DNA from: Simkania sp.
GTDB lineage: Bacteria; Chlamydiota; Chlamydiia; Chlamydiales; Simkaniaceae
Reading direction: 5' to 3'
Assembly (NCBI GenBank): GCA_028281425.1
Contig: JANQJX010000093.1
Span: 1 to 10,156, forward strand
Length of the DNA: 10,156 bases
Part shown: in pieces, positions 1-6,537 of the stretch
How the letters are laid out: the number at the start of each line of letters is the position of its first letter
How positions within the stretch are numbered: position 1 is the first letter of the stretch
Notes under the pieces: model-generated
What the model was told of the DNA's origin: nothing
The model's input: the letters and a program-made list of their open reading frames with translations, nothing else
The model's database searches: none
Made by a program: the position numbers and the translations under genes

Positions 1-182
1 TTTCGTTTTGAGGCAATAAAACCAATCTTAATTCCAGGGCTTTGTTTTTCAGAGTTTACAATCAGCCAATTGGGGGGAGGGGTGAAAAAAGCAAAAGGCG
101 AGGACTCATAGCTTTCCAGGTTAATGAAAGAAAAAACAAATAGTAGGCTTAAAAGAATGATTTTTTCTCTTTTTTTAGCCAT
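1..182 (-). CDS. Exported hypothetical protein, N-terminal part (runs off window)
   Basis: Too short for a standard ORF listing, but the - strand is open from an ATG at 182-180 to the window edge (60 codons). The N-terminus is a classic signal peptide: MAKKREK, then a hydrophobic stretch (IILLSLLFVFSF), then a polar region. The mature part continues with an aromatic/proline patch (FAFFTPPPNWLIV) and a Lys-rich segment. The start lies one base after the TAA (186-184) of the 99-aa gene upstream, and no convincing Shine-Dalgarno precedes it, so translation is probably coupled to that gene. Family not recognised. Export to the periplasm or envelope is inferred from the signal peptide only. Confidence 0.6.
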   Translation of the reverse strand, partial: MAKKREKIILLSLLFVFSFINLESYESSPFAFFTPPPNWLIVNSEKQSPGIKIGFIASKR

Positions 183-183
183 T

Positions 184-483
184 TTAAGAACTATTGGAAT
201 TAGAAGAATTAGAAGAGGATGAGTGTGCTGCTGCGCTTTGATGAATCACTCCAGCTATAATCGCAATCGCAATGGCAAGGCCAAGTCCCCAACCTAGCAT
301 GGACATGTTGATTGTTGATTTAGCTGCTTCATAGGCTCCACATCCATCTGAGGTATTTTCGTCGTAAGGGGCATTAGCACAGTAGTCAGATTCAGAGAGA
401 GCTTGATTTGATGCTACAAGAGGAAAGCTCTTAAGTGTTAATGCAAAAACGAGAATGAGAAGGAAAGAAAAGGGCTTTTTCAT
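184..483 (-). CDS. Small exported membrane protein, 99 aa, unknown function
   Basis: Residues 1-24 look like a cleavable signal peptide (MKKP, a hydrophobic core, likely cut after LVA-24). The mature part has a short acidic region with two cysteines (C35, C48), a Gly/Ala/Ile-rich membrane helix at about 62-80 and a 13-residue tail (87-99) made almost only of Ser and Asn after one His. The start is supported by AGGGA five bases upstream and by a perfect TATAAT box about 33 bases upstream. It is the first gene of a probable two-gene unit with the exported protein at 182. I do not recognise the family. A Ser/Asn tail after a single membrane helix suggests an envelope or host-facing protein, but that is inference. 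Confidence 0.7.
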   Translation of the reverse strand: MKKPFSFLLILVFALTLKSFPLVASNQALSESDYCANAPYDENTSDGCGAYEAAKSTINMSMLGWGLGLAIAIAIIAGVIHQSAAAHSSSSNSSNSNSS

Positions 484-488
484 TCATT

Positions 489-493
489 TCCCT
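489..493 (-). promoter_or_regulatory. Ribosome binding site of the 99-aa exported protein
   Basis: AGGGA on the - strand, five bases before the ATG at 483-481. It fixes the start of the small exported protein. Confidence 0.6.
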
Positions 494-515
494 GTGAATT
501 AATGTTAAACAATTC

Positions 516-521
516 ATTATA
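516..521 (-). promoter_or_regulatory. -10 box (TATAAT) for the small exported-protein unit
   Basis: A perfect TATAAT on the - strand, placing transcription initiation near 508 and giving a leader of about 25 bases before the ATG at 483. No good -35 hexamer lies 16-18 bases upstream. The nearest candidate, TTTACC, is about 21 bases away, so the promoter may be weak or need an activator. Confidence 0.5.
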
Positions 522-592
522 CTGCCCCAAGAAAGGTTTTCTGGTAAAGTTTTTTAAAGATAAAGAGGCTAATTTATGATCATTTTATTTGT

Positions 593-604
593 GGGCCTTT
601 TGCA
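593..604 (+). repeat. Terminal inverted repeat, transposase-distal end
   Basis: GGGCCTTTTGCA. It pairs with 906-917 on the opposite strand with one mismatch and lies just beyond the stop codon of the truncated transposase. Confidence 0.5.
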
Positions 605-608
605 TCAC

Positions 609-872
609 TCATTTGAGCTGATTGAAATGACTTTTTTTTCTAACCTGTATTTTGTGTGTTCCCTCTGAAACACCCACTAAATAAGCGAAGAAGGTCATAT
701 CCTTATATTGAGGGGGATTTGTTTCAATTTTTTTGAGCTGTTTTTCTACAAACTTAAACGACCAGATCGCAACAAAACGGCGGTCGTCATGAGTTTGAGG
801 AACTAGATCTTCTAAACTGATCATTTCAACTTGCTCACATCTTCCGGGTCTCCTTTTATCAAAAAAAACCAC
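609..872 (-). pseudogene. Truncated transposase, N-terminal fragment
   Basis: The 87-codon frame starts at a GTG and carries the N-terminal pattern of DDE transposases of the IS5/IS1182-like type: FFDKRRPGRCEQVE, then the ISLEDLVP motif, then a WSFKFVEKQLKKIE segment. Full-length relatives are several hundred residues, so the catalytic DDE core is missing. After residue ~57 (YKDM) similarity to the expected continuation drops. Shifting frame at about base 700 on the - strand restores a DLLRLF segment like the expected Leu/Arg-rich stretch, so a frameshift as well as a deletion is likely. The frame terminates at the inner edge of the distal inverted repeat. The family call is from memory of the N-terminal motif; the non-functional status is secure. 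Confidence 0.65.
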
Positions 873-887
873 TTGAACAGTTTCTCT

Positions 888-1049
888 TTAAAAAATCACT
901 CGGTTTGCAACAGGCCCATGTTCTATTTCAATGGGAGATCCAATAAATTCTTGGGGATTAAGGTTACAAACTGACCCCTTCAGAAATTTATTGGCATTTC
1001 AAAAAAACAATCGTTCATCTCTTTTTCCAGAGAGCAAAGAAATGTCCAA
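888..1049 (-). pseudogene. Decayed reading frame fragment next to the IS end
   Basis: In one - strand frame, 1049-888 reads as 54 codons broken only by a TGA at 1001-999. Before the stop is an ISLLSGKRDERLFF-like stretch. After it comes a segment with coding-like composition ending in NPQEFIGSPIEIEH. The last codons run through the inverted repeat at 906-917, so the insertion appears to have landed in or at the end of this frame. No start codon with a Shine-Dalgarno is visible and I do not recognise the protein. It may be the remains of a gene cut by the IS, or chance. Confidence 0.3.
906..917 (-). repeat. Terminal inverted repeat, transposase-proximal end
   Basis: GGGCCTGTTGCA on the - strand, followed inward by AACC. 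It matches the end at 593-604 (11/12) and lies 33 bases upstream of the transposase GTG codon at 872. A GGxxCTGTTGCAAA-type end is common among several IS families. Confidence 0.5.
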
Positions 1050-1079
1050 ACCTCAATTCAATAAAATTCAATTGAGGTT
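1049..1079. repeat. Perfect 10-bp inverted repeat (hairpin)
   Basis: AACCTCAATT (1049-1058) and AATTGAGGTT (1070-1079) are exact reverse complements around an 11-base loop. The hairpin lies just beyond the stop (1086) of the frameshifted - strand gene, where a 3' stem-loop would be expected. No T-run follows on either strand, so it is not a canonical intrinsic terminator. It could stabilise the 3' end of that transcript or be a mobile-element relic. Confidence 0.4.
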
Positions 1080-1085
1080 GAAAAT

Positions 1086-1506
1086 CTATTGAACCAGTGG
1101 CAACAGCTTGGTATGTATTAAATTAGCTAATGTTTTATTTTTTTTCATAAATGAAGTGTGTTTGTAAATATCTCGTTCTAATTTATAGGGTAAGAATTCC
1201 TGGAAGAAATGTTTAAGGCTTTTTAGATATGATTCTCTTACTTTTTCTAAAAATTCTATCGATGGGGCATATTCATATGCCCAACAGATCACACCTTTAG
1301 GCTGTTCAAGGCAAGCTCTATGGTAGGTGATGTAAATCATATCAATCACATAGATGACTTCTTTTGCAATTTTGACAAGCCATTGAAATAAAATGAGGTT
1401 GTTTTCAGTGAGCTCGTTTTCTTTCCGAACCAAAAGCAGCCTTGTGATTGATATAAGTACCTAGTTTTAGTGAAATAGAACTTAATAAACTCATGACATG
1501 ATTCAT
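1086..1506 (-). pseudogene. Unrecognised gene broken by a one-base frameshift (about 139 codons)
   Basis: A good start sits on the - strand at 1506: ATG preceded by AGAAGG seven bases away. That frame reads 33 codons (MNHVMSLLSS... to ...SERKRAH) and stops at TGA 1407-1405. A second frame, open from the TAG at 1463-1461 down to the stop at 1086, has no ATG near its beginning, only CTG/TTG codons, yet continues as a well-formed 115-codon protein. The whole span is 421 bases, one more than a multiple of three, so a single extra base between about 1407 and 1460 explains both parts. The A-rich run near 1410-1420 is the likeliest site. The joined product is Lys- and aromatic-rich, probably helical, soluble, without signal peptide or membrane segments. 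No family recognised. A sequencing error is an alternative to true decay. Confidence 0.55.
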
Positions 1507-1962
1507 AATTCAACCTTCTGGTTTAAGGGTTTATTTAATCTTGGATTTTGACAGTTGTCGAACTTAATTCCTTGTTTTTTTGTAAGCTAAGACCCATTTG
1601 ATTTTTGAAATATTTGCATAAGAGGCTTTTCTTAAGTGAATTGCCGAAGCATCATAACCTTTATAACTACTTATTTTAAAGCATTATCCCGGATTGTCAC
1701 CTATTTTTTCATTTATCATCTACATGAAATAGATGGCTTCAAGTTTCTAGCGCGATAATTTAAAAAAGATGATATTTTATCCATGCCAAAGCTTGGTCTA
1801 TTAAATTGCCGGTAATATCATTGGTGAGCTAACACAATTTAAAGGTGGCATCCTGTTTAGGAAGATTGAAAAACAGCCTGCGTTTTTTTCGAAAGAGTAG
1901 CTATGCGAAATATAGATTAGATAGAAACATCAACTTTGCCCTGTCTAATAGAGAGGTTACTC
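1507..1962. other. Intergenic stretch without an intact gene
   Basis: About 450 bases between the divergent frameshifted gene and the ATPase promoter. No RNA gene or repeat is evident. The longest coding-like scraps are short - strand frames. One is at 1683-1564 (39 codons, containing SSYKGYDASAI, vaguely like the KGYD/KAYD segment of IS5-type transposases). Another is near 1830-1760 (containing DITGNLIDQALAWIKYH) and is cut by stops. These suggest further gene debris but are too weak to name. A possible - strand promoter for the frameshifted gene (TCGACA, 18 bases, TAAATA) is weak. Confidence 0.4.
1514..1519 (-). promoter_or_regulatory. Ribosome binding site of the frameshifted gene
   Basis: AGAAGG on the - strand, seven bases before the ATG at 1506-1504. 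It decides that the gene begins here and not at the TTG of the longer downstream frame. Confidence 0.6.
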
Positions 1963-1991
1963 TTGAATTTTATCTATTTTTCCTCTATGAT
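1963..1991 (+). promoter_or_regulatory. Probable sigma70/sigma66-type promoter of the ATPase operon
   Basis: TTGAAT (1963-1968), a 17-base spacer, then TATGAT (1986-1991): 5/6 and 5/6 matches to the consensus at ideal spacing. Initiation would be near 1998, giving a leader of about 34 bases before the atpE ATG at 2032. No other start or terminator-like hairpin with a U-run lies between here and the end of atpK, so this single promoter could drive all seven genes. Its position excludes any atpE start upstream of about 1998. Confidence 0.65.
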
Positions 1992-2031
1992 GATTAAAGA
2001 GGTTATTAAAATACTTAAGGTTTTGGTTGAC

Positions 2032-2658
2032 ATGAAGGCAATGGATACAGGAAAAGATAAAGTTAAAAAAATTTGCGATGTTTTAAAACGAGAAACTTTA
2101 GATCCTGCCAAAAAAGAAGCAGATGCTATCATTCATAAGGCCCGTGAAGAAGGGCATAAAATTGTTGAAGAGGCAAAAAGAGAAGCTAAAAGGATTGAAG
2201 CTGAATCGAAAAAGAAAATTGATGAAGAACGTAATGTCTTTCGAGCATCGATGAACTTAGCCTGCAAAAAAAGCCTTTCTTCTTTAAAACAGGACATTGA
2301 GGAAAAACTCTTTCATCCTCAAGTTGCAACTTGGATCAAAAATCAACTTCAAGATCCTCAGGTGATTGCAAGTTTAATTTCGGCAATTGTGCGAGGAATT
2401 GAAAAAGAAGGGATAGAGGTCAATCTCGAAGCCCTAATTCCTCGGTCTGTTTCGGTAAAAAAGATCTGTGAAGAGCTTATCAAGGGAATTGCAGATCGGC
2501 TTGGAAAAAATCCGATTCAAATTGGAGATTTTGACGGGGGAGCTCAGGTAAGGATTGTGGATCAAAATATGACGCTTGATATGAGTGAAAATGCTTTAAA
2601 AGCACTTGTTGTGGAATTTGTACGAGATGAATTTCGTGCGGTTTTTTTTGGGAAATAA
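2032..2658 (+). CDS. atpE: V-type ATP synthase/ATPase subunit E
   Basis: Peripheral-stalk (stator) subunit linking the catalytic A/B head to membrane subunit I on the cytoplasmic side. The 208-aa product has a long charged coiled coil at about residues 15-75 (alternating Lys/Glu/Ala: EADAIIHKAREEGHKIVEEA) followed by a globular C-terminal domain holding the family's GDFDGGAQVRI-like strand (about 165-175) and an LDMSENAL segment. The frame stays open back to a TTG at 1936, but that lies upstream of the promoter. Starting at 2032 gives the length and N-terminal spacing (KICD motif near residue 13) I remember for chlamydial AtpE. The Shine-Dalgarno (TTAAGG, 11 bases away) is mediocre; the ATG at 2041 is an alternative start. 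First gene of the operon. Its usual partner, subunit G/H, is not encoded here. Confidence 0.92.
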   Translation: MKAMDTGKDKVKKICDVLKRETLDPAKKEADAIIHKAREEGHKIVEEAKREAKRIEAESKKKIDEERNVFRASMNLACKKSLSSLKQDIEEKLFHPQVATWIKNQLQDPQVIASLISAIVRGIEKEGIEVNLEALIPRSVSVKKICEELIKGIADRLGKNPIQIGDFDGGAQVRIVDQNMTLDMSENALKALVVEFVRDEFRAVFFGK

Positions 2659-2660
2659 AC

Positions 2661-3428
2661 ATGTATTTTTTTTTAGGAAGTCTTTTGCCACCTCTTCGGC
2701 TTGATATTGACCTTGACTATGGGTTTGAAGAGCTTCTGACGTTATTTAAGGATAATTTGAGTAAGAAAGATTTTCTTCAGGTAAAAAAAATTCAAGCGTT
2801 TATTGATTTGAAAAATGTCGAAAAGCTTCTTAGAAAAGAAACGCTTGATCCTCGAGGAAATTTAAATGAGAAAGAGCTCAATGAAGCACTTGTAACAGAA
2901 ATGGCTTTGCCCGACTATTTTTTTGAGTTTTTAGAAAGTTATGAGAATACAAGCGATCAAATTGCTTTTTTTTCAAAAGTTTATGTTCTTTTTTTTAAAG
3001 AGATGGAAGAAAAAGAAAAAGGCTTTTTACATGATTATTTTAACTTTGAGAGGATCTATCGCCTTCTTATGGTTGGGGTTCGCTCTAAACAGCTTAAACA
3101 AGATATTACAAAACAGCTTCAATTTGAGGATTTTTGTGACCCACTTGTGGCGTATCTCATTGCTCAAAAAGAAAGTGCTCATTTTGAGTTTCCTTTAGAA
3201 TATCAAGAATTAGATCAGCAGCTTAAACAAGTCAAAAAAAACCCTTTAGACCAATATGAACTCTTGATGAAATATCGGTTCAATTACCTGCAAGAGAAAA
3301 TTCAAGATCGTCCTTTTTCTCTTGATTATGCTTTGGGTTATTTGTTGCAGTTTATGCTCATTCAAGATTGGAATTTGCTTAGTGACAAAAAGGGACATGA
3401 GCGGCTAAATGAAATTGTCAAAGATTAA
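2661..3428 (+). CDS. V-ATPase-associated DUF2764-like protein, probable subunit C/d equivalent
   Basis: A 255-aa soluble protein without signal peptide or membrane helix, lying between atpE and atpA, two bases after the atpE stop, with GGGA seven bases before its ATG. The N-terminus (YFFLGSLLPPLRL, then a Lys/Glu-rich helical region with a FIDLKNVEKLL segment) fits the DUF2764 family, which sits at this place in bacterial V-ATPase operons of Chlamydiae, Spirochaetes and Bacteroides. In archaeal-type operons the corresponding slot holds subunit C, the funnel-shaped d-like protein that seats the central shaft on the membrane ring. The strongly helical composition is compatible with that job. 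The C/d role is inferred from position and family context, not shown by any motif here. Confidence 0.8.
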   Translation: MYFFLGSLLPPLRLDIDLDYGFEELLTLFKDNLSKKDFLQVKKIQAFIDLKNVEKLLRKETLDPRGNLNEKELNEALVTEMALPDYFFEFLESYENTSDQIAFFSKVYVLFFKEMEEKEKGFLHDYFNFERIYRLLMVGVRSKQLKQDITKQLQFEDFCDPLVAYLIAQKESAHFEFPLEYQELDQQLKQVKKNPLDQYELLMKYRFNYLQEKIQDRPFSLDYALGYLLQFMLIQDWNLLSDKKGHERLNEIVKD

Positions 3429-3441
3429 GTAGGATAGATAA

Positions 3442-5208
3442 ATGGATAAAGAACATGAAGAGTTAAGTTGTGGAGAAGTGATCAAAGCCTTTGGAAACCT
3501 TGTCCATGTCCGATTTAGGGGTCATTTAAAGCTTGGGGAAATGGGGATGCTTCAAGTGGAGGGAGCCTCAATCAAAGCGGAGGTGATTGAAATTTCAGGA
3601 GATACTGCCAAGCTTCAAGTGTTTGAGGATATTCATGGAGTGGAATTGGGAACTCCCATTCATTTTACCAAACACCTTCTTGAAGCTGAGCTTGGTCCGG
3701 GATTGATCAATTGTGTTTTTGATGGTCTTCAAAATCCTCTTGAGAGGGTTGCTGATGCTTCAGGTTTTTTTTTACAAAGGGGGATCTATATCCCTGCAAT
3801 CGATCGTACGAAACATTGGGATTACCATCCCTTAGCGAAAGTTGGAGATGAACTTATAAGAGGGGATACCATTGGAACCACTCTTGAAGGACATTTTCAT
3901 CATAAAATTATGCTTCCTTTTGGAATGCGAGGGAAATATAAAGTGACTTGGATCATCAAACCGAGCTCTTTGACAGTTGACACAGTTGTTGCTAAAGTTA
4001 GAGATGAAAAAGGGAAAGAACATGCGATCACAATGATTCAAAAATGGCCTGTGAAAACGCCTTTAATGATTGGAAAAAAAGTCAAAGCGACAAAAATGAT
4101 GGATACGGGATGTCGGATTGTTGACACTCAATTTCCTGTCTTAAAAGGAGGAACATTTTGTACACCTGGACCTTTTGGTGCGGGAAAAACAGTCCTACAA
4201 CACCATCTTTCCAAATATTCTTCTGTGGATCTTGTTGTAATGACTGCATGTGGGGAAAGAGCAGGTGAGGTGGTAGAGGTTTTAAAAACGTTTCCCCATC
4301 TCATCGATCCACATACCAATGAATCTCTCATGAGTCGTACAGTGATGATTTGTAATACCTCTTCGATGCCTGTTGCTGCTAGAGAAGCCTCTGTCTATAT
4401 GGGGGTGACCATTGCTGAGTACTATAGGCAAATGGGTCTTGATGTTCTTCTTCTTGCTGATTCCACATCGCGTTGGGCTCAAGCCATGAGGGAAATCTCT
4501 GGACGTTTAGAAGAAATTCCAGGGGAAGAGGCTTTCCCTGCTTATCTAGCTTCACGCATTTCCAGTTTTTATGAACGCTCTGGTGTCATTTTAATGAAAG
4601 ATGGAAGTAAGGGGTCGGTGACGATTGCAGGAACAATCTCTCCAGCAGGTGGAAATTTTGAAGAACCCGTGACTCAAGCGACTCTTGCATCTGTTGGGGC
4701 ATTTTTGGGACTCTCGCGTCAACGTTCTGATGCTAGACGTTATCCGGCAATTGATCCTTTGATTTCTTGGTCTAAATATATCGATGCCGTAAGTGTTGAT
4801 TTAGAGGGAAAGGTAGAAGATTGGGCAAAAAAAAATAGACTGGCTACAAAAATTTTAAAGCAGGGGGATGAAATAGGAAAACGGATGGAAGTTGTTGGGG
4901 AAGAGGGTATCACAATTGAAGATCTTATCATCTACCTCAAAAGTGAACTGTATGAATTCTGTTATTTGCAGCAAAATGCATTTGATAAAGAAGATGCTTA
5001 CTGTTCAATTGATAGACAAATTATCCTTTTTAATATGATCCAAAAAATATTTAACACCTCTTTTTCTTTTCAAGTGGCTGACGAAGCACGCAACTATTTT
5101 TTGAATTTGCAAAATGAAATTAAGAATATGAACTTTTTACCTTTTGAATCAGAAGGATATCAAAAAATTTATAGTTTGATAGGATCGAGAATAGAAAACG
5201 CCATTTGA
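3442..5208 (+). CDS. atpA: V-type ATP synthase/ATPase catalytic subunit A
   Basis: Catalytic subunit, three copies alternating with AtpB in the cytoplasmic head; binds and hydrolyses (or forms) ATP. The 588 aa are close to the usual length. Visible parts: N-terminal beta barrel (about 1-75); the bulge domain characteristic of A subunits and absent from F-type beta (about 110-200); Walker A GPFGAGKT at 243-250 with K249; catalytic glutamate in CGERAGE (E272); Walker B LLLAD ending at D340, followed by STSRWAQA; and the SGRLEEIPGEE and SPAGGNFEEPVTQ signatures (about 353-412). The C-terminal part is helical. The start has AGGA seven bases upstream, 13 bases after the previous stop. The stop at 5206-5208 is immediately followed by the Shine-Dalgarno of atpB. 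All key residues present. Confidence 0.97.
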   Translation: MDKEHEELSCGEVIKAFGNLVHVRFRGHLKLGEMGMLQVEGASIKAEVIEISGDTAKLQVFEDIHGVELGTPIHFTKHLLEAELGPGLINCVFDGLQNPLERVADASGFFLQRGIYIPAIDRTKHWDYHPLAKVGDELIRGDTIGTTLEGHFHHKIMLPFGMRGKYKVTWIIKPSSLTVDTVVAKVRDEKGKEHAITMIQKWPVKTPLMIGKKVKATKMMDTGCRIVDTQFPVLKGGTFCTPGPFGAGKTVLQHHLSKYSSVDLVVMTACGERAGEVVEVLKTFPHLIDPHTNESLMSRTVMICNTSSMPVAAREASVYMGVTIAEYYRQMGLDVLLLADSTSRWAQAMREISGRLEEIPGEEAFPAYLASRISSFYERSGVILMKDGSKGSVTIAGTISPAGGNFEEPVTQATLASVGAFLGLSRQRSDARRYPAIDPLISWSKYIDAVSVDLEGKVEDWAKKNRLATKILKQGDEIGKRMEVVGEEGITIEDLIIYLKSELYEFCYLQQNAFDKEDAYCSIDRQIILFNMIQKIFNTSFSFQVADEARNYFLNLQNEIKNMNFLPFESEGYQKIYSLIGSRIENAI

Positions 5209-5209
5209 T

Positions 5210-5215
5210 GGGGAG
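5210..5215 (+). promoter_or_regulatory. Ribosome binding site of atpB
   Basis: GGGGAG, four bases before the ATG at 5220. It supports 5220 as the start over the TTG/ATG codons at 5205 and 5208, which overlap the atpA stop and have no ribosome binding site. Confidence 0.55.
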
Positions 5216-5219
5216 TGAT

Positions 5220-6518
5220 ATGAAAAAAGTGTATGACCGGATCGTCGATATTCGGGGAAATTTAATCAGTGTTGAAGCGAAGAAAATTAAGCTTGGAGCT
5301 TTGGCAAACGTACATTGTGCAAACGGCCGAACCATTTTTGCTTCTGTTTTAAGTATTGACGGAGAAAAAGTGATTCTTCAAGCTTTTGAAGCTCCCCGTG
5401 GAGTCTCAACGGGAGATCGAGTCAGTTTTCTTACGACACGAATTGAAGCGACATGTGGAGAATCTTTACTTGGAAGGCGTCTTAGTGGGAGTGGAAGTCC
5501 TATCGATGATGGCCCAGAAGTTTTAGGAGAGAAGATCGGTATTGGGCAACCTTCTTTTAATCCGGTTAAAAGAATTATTCCTCACCAAATGGTTCATACC
5601 AATATCCCGATGATTGATGTTTTTAATTGCTTAGTGAAATCACAAAAAATTCCAATCTTTTCAGTTGCAGGCGAGCCTTATAATGCGCTTTTAATGCGGA
5701 TTGCCAATCAAACAGATGCAGATATTGTAATCATTGGGGGAATGGGGCTACGCTATGACGATTACCAAGCCTTTATTGACAATGCTGAGAAATCAGGCTC
5801 TATGGAAAAGAGTGTGATGTTTGTTCATAAAGCAACTGATCCAGCAGTTGAGTGTCTTCTTGTTCCTGATATGGCTCTTGCCTGTGCTGAGAAATTTGCA
5901 ACTCAAAATAAAGATGTTCTTGTGCTACTAACAGATATGACTGCTTTTGCCGACTCTATCAAAGAAATTATGATTACAATGGATCAAATTCCTTCAAATA
6001 GGGGGTATCCTGGTTCTTTATATTCCGATTTGGCTTCGCGCTATGAAAAGGCAGTTGATATTGATGGAGGTGGTTCGATTACAATCATTTCAGTGACCAC
6101 GATGCCTGGTGGAGATGTCACCCATCCTATCCCTGATAATACAGGTTATATTACAGAAGGTCAGTTTTATCTCCATGATGGAAGGATTGATCCTTTTGGC
6201 TCTTTATCTCGTTTAAAGCAGCAAGTGATTGGCAAAATCACAAGAGAGGATCATGGAGATGTTGCCAATGCTCAAATCCGCCTTTATGCTGAATCAAAAA
6301 AGGCGAAAGAAAGAGAGAGTATGGGGTTTCGTCTTTCTCAGTGGGATGCGAAACTTCTCAATTTTTCTCGTCTCTTTGAAGAGCGTATGATGAATCTTGA
6401 AGTAAATATTCCCCTTGTGGAAGCTCTTGATTTGGGTTGGAAAACACTTGCACGCTGTTTTCAGCCGCATGAAATAGGGATTAAGCAAGATTTGGTAAAC
6501 AAATATTGGCCAACTTAA
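5220..6518 (+). CDS. atpB: V-type ATP synthase/ATPase regulatory subunit B
   Basis: Non-catalytic nucleotide-binding subunit that alternates with AtpA in the head and supplies residues to the catalytic interface. The product from 5220 is 432 aa, typical for the family, and its first residues (MKKVYDRIVDIRGN) align in register with the start I recall for chlamydial AtpB. As expected for B, there is no Walker A loop: the equivalent position reads VAGEPYNALLMRIA. Conserved family stretches include SGSGSPID, the FNPV...IPHQMVHTNIPMIDVFN region, DMTAFADS, the NRGYPGSLYSDLASRYE block and the SLSRL segment, whose arginine (R331) corresponds to the arginine finger reaching the A-subunit site. It begins 11 bases after atpA and is followed 19 bases later by atpD. 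Confidence 0.96.
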   Translation: MKKVYDRIVDIRGNLISVEAKKIKLGALANVHCANGRTIFASVLSIDGEKVILQAFEAPRGVSTGDRVSFLTTRIEATCGESLLGRRLSGSGSPIDDGPEVLGEKIGIGQPSFNPVKRIIPHQMVHTNIPMIDVFNCLVKSQKIPIFSVAGEPYNALLMRIANQTDADIVIIGGMGLRYDDYQAFIDNAEKSGSMEKSVMFVHKATDPAVECLLVPDMALACAEKFATQNKDVLVLLTDMTAFADSIKEIMITMDQIPSNRGYPGSLYSDLASRYEKAVDIDGGGSITIISVTTMPGGDVTHPIPDNTGYITEGQFYLHDGRIDPFGSLSRLKQQVIGKITREDHGDVANAQIRLYAESKKAKERESMGFRLSQWDAKLLNFSRLFEERMMNLEVNIPLVEALDLGWKTLARCFQPHEIGIKQDLVNKYWPT

Positions 6519-6537
6519 ACCACAAAGGACATTTTTA

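Larger units (their letters stand above)
593..917 (-). mobile_element. Internally deleted insertion-sequence remnant with terminal inverted repeats
   Basis: The outer ends match as inverted repeats: GGGCCTTTTGCA on the + strand at 593-604 and GGGCCTGTTGCA on the - strand at 917-906, 11 of 12 bases identical. Between them sits only the N-terminal part of a transposase (start at 872, 45 bases inside one end). The element is about 325 bp, far too short for an intact IS of this kind, so its middle and 3' part have been lost while both ends survive. I see no clear target-site duplication next to the repeats. It is probably immobile alone but could be moved in trans. Confidence 0.5.

Noticed and set aside
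1936..2031. N-terminal extension of atpE from a TTG codon
   Set aside because: It lies on top of the promoter, has no ribosome binding site and would make the protein about 32 residues longer than the family.
2941..3198. 85-codon + strand frame inside the DUF2764-like gene
   Set aside because: It overlaps fully with a better-supported gene in another frame; its Phe/Lys/Leu-rich sequence is what the A/T-rich host gene gives when shifted.
3832..4041. Antisense open frame inside atpA (and similar ones at 4128-4331, 4282-4482, 4740-4931, 5120-5335, 6294-6488, 7502-7690)
   Set aside because: These are shadows of strongly conserved ATPase genes on the other strand; the proteins are of odd composition and have no domain or ribosome binding site support.
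3442..6518. F-type ATPase alpha/beta instead of V-type A/B
   Set aside because: The A-type bulge domain, the GPFGAGKT loop, the lack of a Walker A loop in B, and the E/D/I/K gene set all fit V/A-type.
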